Assembly (NCBI RefSeq): GCF_000344685.1
Contig: NW_006920411.1
Coordinates: 2,405,422 to 2,469,421 of the forward strand
DNA: 64,000 nt
Reading direction: 5' to 3'
From: Gloeophyllum trabeum ATCC 11539
Taxonomy: Eukaryota > Basidiomycota > Agaricomycetes > Gloeophyllales > Gloeophyllaceae
Shown here: piece after piece, positions 31,497-42,418 of the stretch
Numbering within the stretch: the stretch's first letter is position 1
How the letters are laid out: every line of letters begins with the position of its first letter
Translations under genes and position numbers: made by a program
Notes under the pieces: model-generated
What the model was told of the DNA's origin: nothing
The model's database searches: none
Seen by the model: the letters and a program-made list of their open reading frames with translations, nothing else

Positions 31497-33151
31497 TGCC
31501 CTGACAACAAATGGTTGGATGTCCACGCCAAGTCCCATAAAGTGGTCTACCACTGATATCCGATCAGTCCAGGTGGAATGTCCCACGGTTTCCTGTCAGG
31601 TCCCTTGCAAAAGTGGCAATTGCCGGCATGCTGGAGAGGCTGCCATCCACACTATTACAGTAACAGTAACATCGAGATCCCCCCAATGATCTTCACTGGT
31701 AACTAACATACCGAATTGCAATCATTGCAAAGATCTGGCTAGGATGAGTGGTACCGAAGTGACCAATATTAATCTCACAGCTTACCTCTGCCAGTGCGCT
31801 CCAGTACGGCGTCATGGGCCCGTATTCAACTGTGGGAGCAGGCATGATTAGATGGGAGATTCTGAGGAAAAGGTTATTGTGAGAAGCATGCTCAGCCATA
31901 TGGTCTCACAACCACTACAAATTAGCCACTCCAAAATTGCTGGGTGTATTCTTTGACCATTCTTTGTCATCCTGAGAGGGTTGCTTTCAAAACATTTCTG
32001 GTCGAGATTACCCGCAACTGACCTGTGTGCCTAGTATTGGAGGAAGCCAAGCAGGTGGGTATGATTTCCGCTCCGAGTTGGTACATCTAAGATGGCACCG
32101 ATGTGATGCATGAGTGCAGTTTCAAGGTACTTGGCAAACTGGGTCATCAAGTTGCTATGAGTGCCTATGTTGGAAAAATCAGAAAAGCCTGATATTGCTA
32201 TACAATTCCAGATAATGCACTGATAAGTCAGTCAGGTTCGAGGAGAGTTATCGGGTTCAGAAATGATCGAAAAGTGCATATAAACCTCCATCAGGCTGAT
32301 CAGGCCTGACGGGGGTTACAAGCCATTATAAGGCATGATAAGCCCAGATAAGGCCATGGGTCCCAGAAATAAGAAAAGGAGGAGCCACTCACGCCACCCG
32401 ATGGTCATCGACACCACTATCTAATATAGGTACTTCAGCTTTGATTCGAACGAGCAGCCTTCAGTTGAATGATGATATATAAAGACTAATGATATAACTA
32501 CTACACTACACGACAATAGCTATGGAGGTCTCAAAGTGGCTTATATACATCATGCATACTGCCTTACTGGGTGACTCGTAATGACTACAGCTGGACTCGG
32601 ATACCGTCGCTCGCACTCACGTCCTCTGATGTACGGCTCCTGTAGATTTCGCCATAACTTTAGACTTAGGCTATAATGCTACCATAGTCAACATGCCACC
32701 TTTAAGACACTCAATCCGTGTAAAGGCTATGACCGTATTTCAAGACGTTTCTGACATACAGGATCTACTACAGCACCACCAGAAGCCCCTACCTAATCTA
32801 AGCCTGACAACACCTGATAAGGGCTTATCGGCCTTGAAACATAACATTATAATGCCTGATCAGTCTGTCAGGTTCTGTCAGGGCTTATCAGTCTTCTCCA
32901 GAATTTCTGACATAGATGTGCATGTGCCTGTGTTCATTCTGGGAGGGATTTCGATTGGCTCAAGTGGTGAATCGTGGTGCGCTACCTTTCCAGGCTTGGC
33001 TGCCCGAGCAAAGAATTCTGAAAGTTCTCTATTGTTTCACCGATTGCTGAATTATCCAGACATACTTCATTTACCTGTAAGCATGATTTGCCTGTGGTAT
33101 ATCAGCATATATTGTCTCATTATACATGTAGTCAATCAACATACTGTACCA

Positions 33152-33370
33152 TTTTGATCTATTCGGCAGGTGGTGTGACATGTGACTCATCTGACTGATT
33201 TGTCATTTCGGAATCTTACTATATATGGTGTGAAGTGGTGCCGCAGGCCAGCTTCTCATACCATATACAGTAAGTTCCGCGATCCCAGAGTCCCTGTGAC
33301 CAGTGACAAATGCCAGATTTCATTTTTTGGCAGGTACCCCTGTGATGTGTGACTGCCGAATAGATCGAAA
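33152..33370. mobile_element. Small inverted-repeat (MITE-like) element
   Basis: The left end TTTTGATCTATTCGGCAG and the right end, read on the other strand, TTTCGATCTATTCGGCAG match at 17 of 18 bases. Internal arms also pair: CTTACTATATATGGTGTGA on the left against CTTACTGTATATGGTATGA from the right. Total length is about 219 bp with no open frame of note. This is typical of a non-autonomous foldback element; the transposase family is unknown. Confidence 0.65.
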
Positions 33371-34108
33371 TCATACAGGATTGGATTTCTTGTTGATCAG
33401 GACACAGCATTAGCAGAGAAGAGCAGCTGCTGAGTGCAGAAAATCCCAAACTTCTCTATAATTTTGCTGATTGCTGTTAGAATGTTTCAAGTTGCAATGC
33501 CATGCACTGTGCGAATGTTGTGTTGCGCGCACCACCCTGGACATTTGCACAGGCAAGTGCAGCTGCACAGCTCTGTACCCAGTACTGACAACTATTACAG
33601 GCAGATTAAAGTATCCAACCACACAGCCTTACTCAGTACTTTTGCAGTGCATGGCTGCATAATCTTGCCTTAGTACACTACAAGTCTATGGAGTGGCTGT
33701 CCGTTATGGGGCAGGGGAGGGAGTATGAGATCGATTGAAGTAAACTCTACAGTACAATGAGTCTGGGGTCCCCATCTATGTTGCATGTTCCCCACTTTAT
33801 GTGGAATATTCATGAGTTGCTTTGATGGTGGGTTTGCACCTTGATGAGCCTGAGTCTGACAAACCCCTACAAAAGGGACGACAGGTATTGTTGATGTGCA
33901 TGTTTCATTATTTAACACAGATTACACAATTACACAACCACCCCCCAGGCAGACTGGGGTGAATGGGTCCATCTGCTGATAGGCAGAGGTCCATCATGGA
34001 CTCCATGGACTTCTCAGGTATCTGAGGAGCTAGTAGTTGTATATAGAATCCAAGAATCTTGCCACCTGATCATTGTGACAAGTTGTGGCACTATTGTGGC
34101 CATAATTG

Positions 34109-34256
34109 TTACCCAAACAGTATCTGACCTTTGCTCTGGATGGTTGTTTTTACCCAAAAATTGGTATCCAAGTTGATCCCACCAGCAGGTCCTTTACCAA
34201 AACTGTATCAGACCTGGCACCCATTTGAGGGTGATTTTTACCGAAACCAATATCAG
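34109..34256. repeat. Imperfect direct repeat, two units of about 62 bp
   Basis: Unit 1 (34109-34170) and unit 2 (34194-34256) share TTACC, AAAC, GTATC, GACCT, then GGTG/GGTT, TTTTTACC and a final GTATC/ATATC in the same order. The repeat period is about 85 bp. The copies have diverged a good deal, so this is an old duplication. Confidence 0.5.
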
Positions 34257-34302
34257 TCCACTATGGGTATTTTCAGGGGGCCTCCCCCAGGCTATCACAT
34301 TT

Positions 34303-34436
34303 TGCATCTCCTCTGAGATGAGCTTGAAATAGAACATTTCGCTTCAGACAAAACAATTTTAAAAGTGTTTATGATTTTTCGTCAGAAGCAAATCATTTTT
34401 TGAGGTCAAACCTGATGAGGAGACACAGAAACACCA
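34303..34436. repeat. Diverged inverted repeat
   Basis: The arms pair around a centre near 34370. TCTCCTC near the left end mirrors GAGGAGA near the right end, and TTTCGCTTCAGACAAAA on the left mirrors the reverse complement TTTGCTTCTGACGAAAA on the right. Part of the sequence just to the right recalls the inner portion of the element at 30089-30775, so it may be a broken relative. Confidence 0.5.
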
Positions 34437-35339
34437 TCATTTCTCAGCATTCCACCATGCATTGCACGCGAGGGATTTGCGGGGGCATGTGATGTGTCAC
34501 ATCCTGTCACAAGTAAGCCCTTTTGCATGATGCCTATCCTTATATTTGACAGTAGTTTGGTCTTTGCTTAGTAATAAGTTTACGTAATATTAGATAATCA
34601 CATTTGATTGGCTGACCTGTCTCAATCTGCCTCATCTGGAGAACACACTTCACCCCGATGTCCTGGCTGAGGGTGGCAGCACTGTGCGCCGCCACCCGAG
34701 AGTCAGGACAAGGGGCACAGAGTTGGGAGGGCTTTGACCTCCAAGATAAAGATAGATTAAAATTCTGAATACTATTTACACCTCCCAGAAGTGGCTATGG
34801 GTGCCACAGCTAGTCTTAAATCAATTCTGGGGGGGTTGATGATTTGTAAGCAAACAACCCGAGGTTGTTACTTTCAGTGGGATTAGAATTATCCATAATT
34901 GCCTTTGCAATTATAAGCCTGACCAGGTTGATGTGTATCCTATCATCCAAGCCATTAAGTCATATGGACTAGCACCTTGTTTAGTATGTATGTGAAGCAT
35001 TCTACAACAGGAATAGCCAGGCACAACTCAGCTGCAAGGTGCACATTGTTACTGTTATAACAGGCAAAAAAGGAAAGGCCCAGACAGGCTTGTACTCAGA
35101 GAGGGCTGAGTCCTGAAAAATTGCCTAAGCCACGTTGAAGTGAAGGTAGTACACGGAACGCCCTAGTAAAAGGCGAGGGCGTTGTCTGTTTGCACTACCC
35201 TCCGTGGCCAATGTTCTATGTATTTGGCAGGAGTGAGTGTAAAGAAAGATGTAATATGTTTGGATGGCGGGTTCCAAGTCGCGTGCCGGACAAGCTGGCT
35301 GTATGCGCTCAATCCTGCTTCCCGTCTACGACGTTCACC

Positions 35340-37419
35340 ATGGGCTCCTCGCCGGAGAATGGCCTGAAAGCGGTCGCGTCGACTGCGATACATGGTCTGT
35401 TTACGTCTGGAAAGCTGTCGGTACCCATAAGTTCTTTCGACCTTCTCAGCCGTGTCATCACTTTCGGTGTGCCTCCAAGTGTGCGTCCCCCCGCTCGCGC
35501 GTTCAGACTGACAGACCTTCCACGGTTCGAGAACATATTGAAGGACCTCGCGCGGGAATGGGACTACGGAGCGATATCCTTGTCGGATGACGCTGGCGTG
35601 CTCGCTGTCCTCAGTGTGAAAGTAGGAGCCCAGAGCGGAGACAGCTCAGTACTCGCTGGTCGCAAGAGGAAACGGACGGTGGACGAAGATGCTGACTCTG
35701 CTGCTGGTGATACCCCGGAAGAGTCTGAGCCGGTTCCGGTTGCAAAACGGACTGGGTCTACTCTCGAGAACTTAAGTAAGGAGATGAAAGAAGTCTATAT
35801 GATGTTGCAGAAGAGCACGGCCAAAGGGCGTCTACTGGCTGAGCAGGTGCGTGCGGTAGAACCCTTTCAAAAGACAAAGGCATAATATGTGCATACCATC
35901 CCCAGTTTCAGTCCGTCAATGGCGCCTTCGAACCAATATGTCCTCATATTACCAAGAACGACTGCGCCAAGTCAAGGCAGGCTAACCCGTCCGAAACGCC
36001 ATCCTCCTCGACCCTCCCTACGATATGTGACCGCGTACACTTCCGCCCTCTCCTTCGCCCTCACACCGATCCGTCCTTAGGTCACTGTTCCTACCTTAAT
36101 ACATGTTACTCGGAGCCTACATACGCGCAGTCCCCGTCTATACCACCGCTTCCATCTGCGCAGCACGCTTCCAGACCTCCAGGGTATACAGCGGTGTCGC
36201 TACCCTCCGGTCTGGGTGCAGGTGGCAGGGGCAAGGAGAAAGCGCCGTGCCGGTACTTGCATTACGAGATCGACTGGGATGAGGGCGACGGCGCCCCAGA
36301 CACTGGTAAACAGGTCACGGTAACAAAGAAGCCTCATAAGCTAGGTATCGGTTTAGGACCTCTCGGCAAAGAGGTAGAACAAGTGCGTTGGCTGTCCGGC
36401 CAAACATGCCTGTGACTAACTTAGATCATTCTCCTTTACCCAGTTACCCCCTCAGTGGATTAATTGTGATTTACGAAGATTTGATTACTCCGTTCTTGGT
36501 AAATTCCACGTCATATACGCTGATCCTCCTTGGGACATCCACATGAGCGTGCGTTCTTGCTTGAGGCTGCTAGCTGGAGTCGTCACTCATCTGCTGCTTA
36601 CATATCAGCTGCCTTACGGTACTATGACCGACGATGAGATGCGTTCCATGCCCATACCCGCTTTGCAAGACGAAGGACTGCTCTTTCTCTGGGTCACCGG
36701 ACGCGCAATGGAAGTCGGACGAGAATGCATGCGAGTGTGGGGATATACACGCATAGACGAGGTTGTCTGGGTAAAGATCAATCAGGTAACACCAGCTTCG
36801 CCTTCTCTTTCACACATCGATTAACAAACTCGCCAGCTTCAGCGCGTCATTCGCACGGGACGTACGGGGCACTGGCTGAATCACACCAAGGAGCATATGC
36901 TCGTGGGTGTGAAGACCGTGACCGACGAGGACGGCAACCTTAAGTTCCCGTCGTGGGCGAACCGTGGACTCGACACAGATGTCATCGTATCCGAGGTACG
37001 CGAGACGAGTCGGAAGCCGGATGAAGTCTACGGTATCATCGAGCGGATGTGTCCTGGCGGAAGGAAGATCGAGATTTTCGGCCGGAAACACAATACTAGG
37101 CCTGGGTGAGTGGACCCGCTGCAAAGGGAAGAGGAAAACTGGTGACTGACAACATCTCGTAAGGTGGTTGACCTTAGGTAACCAATTGGGAGCGGACCAA
37201 ATACACGAGGAGGATCTCGCTGCTAGGATCAAGGCGAGGTAGGTAGTCGCAGAAGCTGTACTGGGACTGGCAGTAATTTTGCTCAAATGTAGATACCCCG
37301 AGCGCTCTATACCTTTGCCTCCCGGTCCTGGCGAACAGCCTGCAGGCAATCCACGAGGATTTCCGACCCGCCATCAGCCCACCCAACGAGGGCCGCCTTA
37401 CTCTCGAATGCCTATGTAA
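35340..37419 (+). CDS. IME4: MT-A70 m6A mRNA methyltransferase (IME4/METTL3 type)
   Basis: Catalytic subunit that methylates adenosine N6 in mRNA; in budding yeast it acts in meiosis. Seven exons (35340-35846, 35906-36382, 36444-36548, 36609-36785, 36837-37105, 37164-37238, 37293-37419) close in phase and give 578 aa. The N-terminal half is divergent, with [11 protein letters not shown] as a possible nuclear signal. The catalytic domain starts [20 protein letters not shown] and has DPPW at 355-358, the active-site tetrad. It continues with [36 protein letters not shown] and [16 protein letters not shown] (SAM and target binding). DPPW places it with METTL3/IME4 rather than METTL14-like proteins, which carry EPPL. 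The CCCH zinc fingers of animal METTL3 are not evident. Confidence 0.95.
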
Positions 37420-37672
37420 GCTCAGTGGTGTGCAGACAGCCCTATAAAAGCAGTCTCCCCCGGTGAATGTCAGGCACGAAGAACGTAGTGTATCTGATTA
37501 TCTTGCTTTCAATATGCTTTTCGCTATGCTGGACTGTGGTAGACACCCTATACGTCGATTGTTGGATAATTTATACTGTATCGGTAGTCTGTATATCATT
37601 ACATTGCTTGGCCCTAGATGTCACAGGGGCACCGCCGTTCATCTGTGTAAAATACATTGGTCCTCAACGACT

Positions 37673-39158
37673 TCATGCCTGGACGAGATCGACCTTCTTT
37701 CCAGAACACCCTTGCACTGCAGAAGTGCTAGTACGATCTTGTGAGTTATCAGACTTCCAGAAAGCCAATGCCCGTAGAATATCCTTAGCGGAACGTGGAG
37801 TGAGTCTGGGTAAATCATAGTAACCCGGTTTACTGACTTGTTGTGTCCCGAAAATTAGAATAATGCCCGAGCCCACTGTGTTCATCATTAAGTATCGATT
37901 CAGAGTAGTACTTGGTTGGACGCTCACGGGTAGCCATGGCCAAGTGCGGGACGGGACTGGTGTCCATTTGAGCAGAGAATATCTCAAGTCTACACATGCC
38001 ACATTGTTAACGAGGCCTTGAGGAGATACAGTTGTAACTTACACAATGCCCACCGTGGAGTGGAACCCAAATGCGATAATGCGAAATAGTCGACCTACAT
38101 CAGCCCAGCTTCTCTCGAACCCTGCGACCTTCCTCTGACGCATCATTACCATGATGAGTCGCACTGACGTGCATATATCAGTCGCCTATTTATTTGGGTT
38201 TGAGATACCGATTACCTAGCAAAACGACCGTGGCGGCCAGGATAATGGAAGAGATGGCTGTTTGGAAAGCCCCCCTTAGAATTCGATTCCCCAATCGTGA
38301 GTTAAGATATGCGAAGGATCCGGAACACGTACAATGGTACAGAATTCACAGCGCAGAAGAAGTAGTGTTGTCTCCGAGAGACCAGCTCTGGATACGATGC
38401 GCCGACGCCGACGGATGCTACCAGGCAAATCAGCCAAACGCAATAGGGCACCACCAGCATCTGGCCAAGACCGTTATGGAGATGTTATATTGTCGAGGTT
38501 CATGTGATGCACTGACCAGCCATATAGGAACGCGCCATTGCTCTGGGGTAGTTCCTTTCCCGGCCAGTAGTTCGGAACCGTTCAAAGAGTAGAATACCTG
38601 CGATGTGAAAGTAGTTCAGATATGCGCCCCCCGCCGGTCTGCATCACGAGTTCGCTCACAGTATAAATAACAAAGAAGCCAGACATCGCCGTCCTATATC
38701 AGTAACGTTCAACAATATGGACTGACACATCGGGGAATGTGACTTTACAGAGCTGGCATGCCATACAGCAGCGATCCCTGTGCCAAGCACAATCCATAGG
38801 GGGGTTCAGGACCGATCTGATACCCCGTCCATAAGCTGGATCAATTACGCCTTAGCGACCACGAGCGACCAGAGACCTCTGGGCACCTACAGTAGGCTCG
38901 ACGCAAGCCCGTCAACCATCCATGTCACGCACATATTAACAAAAGTTGGGTGACGGTAGACCTTCCTGGACAGGAGGATAATCCCTATCAAGAGGGGCAA
39001 GCCAAAATGCGACGGCCAGACATTGAGTACTAGCCATGCAGTGGTCAACGATTGGTTGCCGTGGATGGTTTCGCTGGGAGCTTCAGAGAGGGAAATCAGT
39101 CAGGCCCAGGAAGAACGATATGTTGGGGTGACTCACCTGTGGTGGGCGCTGAGCTCAT
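37673..39158 (-). CDS. Seven-transmembrane orphan receptor-like protein
   Basis: Ten exons (39158-39137, 39080-38891, 38835-38749, 38693-38660, 38597-38517, 38460-38333, 38274-38216, 38163-38043, 37989-37928, 37875-37673) close in phase and give 328 aa. The extracellular N-terminus has an N-glycosylation sequon (GNQSLTT). Predicted helices include TAWLVLNVWPSHFGLPLLIG, then YRHPTFVNMCVTWMVDG, LCLAQGSLLYGMPAL, TAMSGFFVIYTVFY, WLMLVVPYCVWLICLVASVG, TAISSIILAATVVLL and GRLFRIIAFGFHSTVGIV. HPTFVN after helix 1 and VPYCVWL in helix 5 recall a large basidiomycete-only 7TM family. The ligand and G-protein coupling are unknown. The C-tail is short and basic. It is not a clear STE3 pheromone receptor. 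Confidence 0.85.
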
Positions 39159-40784
39159 GTTTGTCTCGACAAGTCGGAGGCAGACTAGGAGTCAAGAAGC
39201 CTGCACACGAGATCTAATGTGACTTCCAGAGCCCGATAATATACAAAGAATGAACCAGACCAGCTGGTTATAGGGAATACCAGTAACAGGATCCTGCAAG
39301 GTACGATGGAGAGATATCGAAGTACGGTACAGGGTGCCGATGACGGTAACTGCGATTGCGCAGCAAGTAGTACACATAATCGCCATACTTCTGAGATACG
39401 ATCAGCCTGTCAGAGCATGAGAAAGATCAGCATAAGATAGTCTAAAGACATACTTGACAATTCCACCAGCGGGTGTCTTGATGCGCCCGCCCAAAGAATT
39501 GTGCAAGCCTCCTCTGGATCGACTATGCTGCTATGCACATTGTATGCACCAAAGCGCGAAATGTGGCCGCACCATCAACGTGAATAGAGAACTGGCAGCC
39601 AATAACCCTCATAGGGGATACCATAAATCACTGTGAATGTTTGCGGCGGAAACTAAGGCCGATAGTCCTTCTCATTGTCCCCAGATCAACATTGATCATC
39701 AATCACCACGACCTGTATCTGGGCGCGTCTGTTGGTCGCTCTCGTATAGGGCCTGTACACAACTCAGTTGCTTCAGTGCCATACCCTAGGTGCCATCATG
39801 ATGTGGCAAAAATGTGGCATCAGCACTGCATCGGGTCTGAGCCCTGAGCGCTTGATCGCGGTCGCGGAGTGCCATCCAAAGTCACCAAACGCACCGGTGC
39901 CACTGCGGCGTTCGCGACATATATAAGCAGGCTTGCTCGGATATCTATTCGATTCCGAGGTATGCACAATAATTGTGTATCGATTGACGCGCCCAGATTT
40001 CTGACAGAAGGTAGCCCTGAGACGACGTCTACGGTCTGACAGCAAAGTTGGATTATCTTGCGCACCAGCAACGATCATCTGCCAGTGACACATATGAGCC
40101 ACCAGATGCGATGATTTCCATGGAGATTAGAGCGTTAGTTTATTGGGCGAACCACGGAACTGCTCACTGAAGATACAGACAGGACTCGGTTGAGTATCTA
40201 TTCAGTTTGGTGTATGCGCAGACGTAGAGTTGAGGAGTCTCGTCGGCAAACTACAGGTGATATCAGGATTGTGGGTCGCTTGCTAGGATCTAGTACCAAA
40301 ACCCGGTAAATGCTCGGGGACGAGTAAAGAGCCGCTTCACCGTGGCTCGCGCCTTGGTTTAGAAGGATGCAATCAGTACAAACCAAACCTACGACTGACG
40401 AATTACCAGTTAATGTGTTCAAGGGTAGCAAAGGCTGCATTCCACAATGATTTATCCAACCGGGGCGGGGGGCCTGTAGCTCAGTCGGACTGGTTGATAG
40501 CTTCACGGCTGATCCAGGATGGCTTTCCCAGAACCCTCGACCGTTCCGGCTGTACAAGAGACGCATGGTTATTCAACAGGATACAGCGGAGGCCTAATAT
40601 CTGAACTGCCCTCTGTCGTGCAAAGTCACGTTACTTTTGCATCTGGTGCATACATATGTGAAGTGAAAGAGTCAAGAAACTCAAGTAGACCATGGATGTA
40701 CAATAGATCTAACCTTCGTACACTGAGGTACCGTGTCGGCGACCTTGCAGCACATTACTGTTGAATGACTTTCCTCCCCGACTC
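39159..40784. other. Region without a supported gene
   Basis: About 1.6 kb. A minus-strand frame at 39386-39192 has two hydrophobic stretches (CAIAVTVIGTLYR and LVWFILCILSGS) and might be a decayed membrane-protein exon, but I cannot extend it. A tRNA-like A-box (TAGCTCAGTCGG) occurs near 40476 without a matching 3' half. The first part should be the 7TM gene promoter. Confidence 0.45.
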
Positions 40785-41306
40785 TCATTTCCTCCGTTTA
40801 TCTGTCTCCACGACATACATCTCATTCGACATGCGAGGTGCCCAAGTCAACAAATCCCGCCCGCGAACCTCGTCCTCGAGGGCTGGCACACCGTCTTGAT
40901 CCTTCAAGTCAATGCCTATACCATCCGCCCAGACGCGCCCATCCGGCACACCCTCCTCCGCCAACTCATGGAGGTCGGCTAGCCTCACGGCTTCGACCAG
41001 CTTTGCGAGGTCTTGCATTTCCTCGGTCAAGATCGCGTGCTCGGCCGATCCCTCTTCAGGCGGAAGCAGTGCTGATAGCTCGTGTAGGTGCTTGAGTTTC
41101 GCGGGGGATATGGAGGGTTTAGGGTAGGAAGAGAGGAGATCATTCACAGACCAAGTTGGCTGAACCGGGATAGCGCATTCATCGGTCTCGACCAGTCCCT
41201 TTACCGGACGCGTCGAGTAGTGCATTCCGGATAATTTACATCCTGCGATCCGAGCAGTGGGAGACGCTGCACGTATTAGAGGCAGCGTCACAAAGCGAGC
41301 TAACAT
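40785..41306 (-). CDS. Mitochondrial Glu-tRNA(Gln) amidotransferase subunit C-like
   Basis: A probable component of the GatCAB-type amidotransferase that converts Glu-tRNAGln to Gln-tRNAGln in mitochondria. A single exon of 173 aa starts at ATG 41306 with a mitochondrial-targeting-like leader (MLARFVTLPLIRAASPTARIAG). The GatC core is visible as LKHLHELSALLPPEEGS followed by EEMQDLAKLVEAVRLAD, the helical segment that wraps around subunit A in known complexes. A longer frame upstream lacks an ATG. Assignment between the GatC and fungal GatF-type lineages is not certain. Confidence 0.78.
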   Translation of the reverse strand: MLARFVTLPLIRAASPTARIAGCKLSGMHYSTRPVKGLVETDECAIPVQPTWSVNDLLSSYPKPSISPAKLKHLHELSALLPPEEGSAEHAILTEEMQDLAKLVEAVRLADLHELAEEGVPDGRVWADGIGIDLKDQDGVPALEDEVRGRDLLTWAPRMSNEMYVVETDKRRK

Positions 41307-41509
41307 AGCGGCAAGCTGAGAGTGGCGGCTGCAGCTGCCCACCGGTACCTAGCCTATAGCTATCATAATACGATCGAGTCCTACAACTCGTCGGAGTTCG
41401 AAACTGTGTCGTAGAGCTCAATATCCTCTACTGCGCAAGTTGTAAGTGCCTGTCCAGCTGAGCTTGGTATAGCTGCTAAGCTGTCTCGTTTACCTCCTCG
41501 AAGTCCAGT
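41307..41509. promoter_or_regulatory. Short divergent promoter of two mitochondrial-translation genes
   Basis: A 203-bp spacer separates the GatC-like ATG (minus) from the mS34-like ATG (plus). Both products act in mitochondrial translation, so a shared bidirectional promoter is likely. I see no TATA box. Confidence 0.5.
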
Positions 41510-41976
41510 ATGGCAGGCGCTCCCATCGGAAATGTCGCGAAGGCCCTCCAGGACCTCATTGGGAAGACACCTTCGGTCCTGTCTACTCGGCCCGGAAACC
41601 TCTATCAAGTCCTTTCCAGAGCCCCGGACGGAGGTGTTGGCAGGAAGGTTCATCAGCAGCGGTGGTCTATGAAGGGGATCCAGGGCTCTTATTGGGAGGT
41701 TACAAAGACGCAGTTCAAGGATGAAGGACGGCACGGGAAGGCATGGGGCGTGTTCTACTGGAAAGGTGCATCTGCTCATCTACTTAGGCCTCTCAACACC
41801 CTAGCTCAACTAACGTTCTCTGATTATTGTCAGGGAGACAAATAACACCAGCGCCTACGCGAATCACAGGAGCTCTGAAGTATTCCTGGAAGGAGGGCAT
41901 GTCACATCCCAACCTTGCGCCTGCTCAACCGAAACCGAAGCCAATCCAGTCTTTACCTGAGGCTGCTCCCTATTAG
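41510..41976 (+). CDS. Small mitochondrial ribosomal subunit protein, mS34-like
   Basis: Two exons (41510-41765, 41834-41976) give 132 aa. The segments RPGNLYQVLSRAPDGGVGRK, then VHQQRWSMKGIQGSYWEVTK and GRHGKAWGVFYWKG match the pattern of mS34-family proteins, in which a conserved GVGR and an RW...YW core contact 12S rRNA. The C-terminus is Pro-rich (AQPKPKPIQSLPEAAP). The family name is given from pattern recall with moderate certainty; a small mitoribosomal role is more certain than the exact number. Confidence 0.72.
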
Positions 41977-42418
41977 AGTGACATGGCATTGGCTTCCCAT
42001 CCATTTCTTGCGCAATGGGTTACTGGCGCGACGGCCATCCACCGGCATGAAAAGGCCCCAGAGGTACTATAGTTCCGCTCTCGATTCGAGGATAGTGAGG
42101 GCGAAGGTCAGCTCACAAACCTTATGCCGGGTGCTAGCGTAGACTCTTGCCAGGTGTGGAGAATACACCTTGTACTATATTCAGCTCGTAATGTTGTCCC
42201 ATAATGCTCTCCGATTTCTTTTCCTCCCGCACGAACAAGACTTTCCGACATAACACGTGGGAAGCACTGGAAATCCCATGCCAGAACCGCTAATACACCG
42301 ATCAAATGCACTCTCCGGCCGCTGGCCAGCACACTCACCCCGCTGCCTGCCAGACTCTATCGTATCATACAGCTACTCTATTATCTCTTAGGACCTCCGT
42401 TACGCGCCTCGGTTGACC
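41977..42418. other. Intergenic region, promoter of the ACBP gene
   Basis: About 440 bp between two genes on the same strand. No supported gene. A CT-rich leader (42360-42415) precedes the next ATG. Confidence 0.5.

Larger units (their letters stand above)
30776..35339. other. Gene-free, repeat-rich island (remainder)
   Basis: Apart from the repeats listed separately, this stretch has no recognisable protein. Frames up to 154 codons occur (32693-33157, plus) but resemble no known family. Recurrent short words such as CTGATAAG, CTGATCAG and GCTTATC cluster at 32217-32345 and 32786-32905. The sequence is visibly AT-richer than the flanking genes. It ends just before the m6A methyltransferase gene, whose promoter must lie in about 34950-35339. 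Confidence 0.6.

Noticed and set aside
37673..39158. Assignment of the 7TM gene to STE3 pheromone receptors
   Set aside because: Helix order and loops do not carry the STE3 landmarks I would expect, and no pheromone-precursor gene or homeodomain pair is nearby.
40470..40580. tRNA or tRNA-derived SINE candidate with a perfect A-box (TAGCTCAGTCGG)
   Set aside because: The D-stem does not close, no 3' strand of the acceptor stem is found, and the B-box-like sequence (CTCGACCGTTCC) is poor. At most a decayed remnant.
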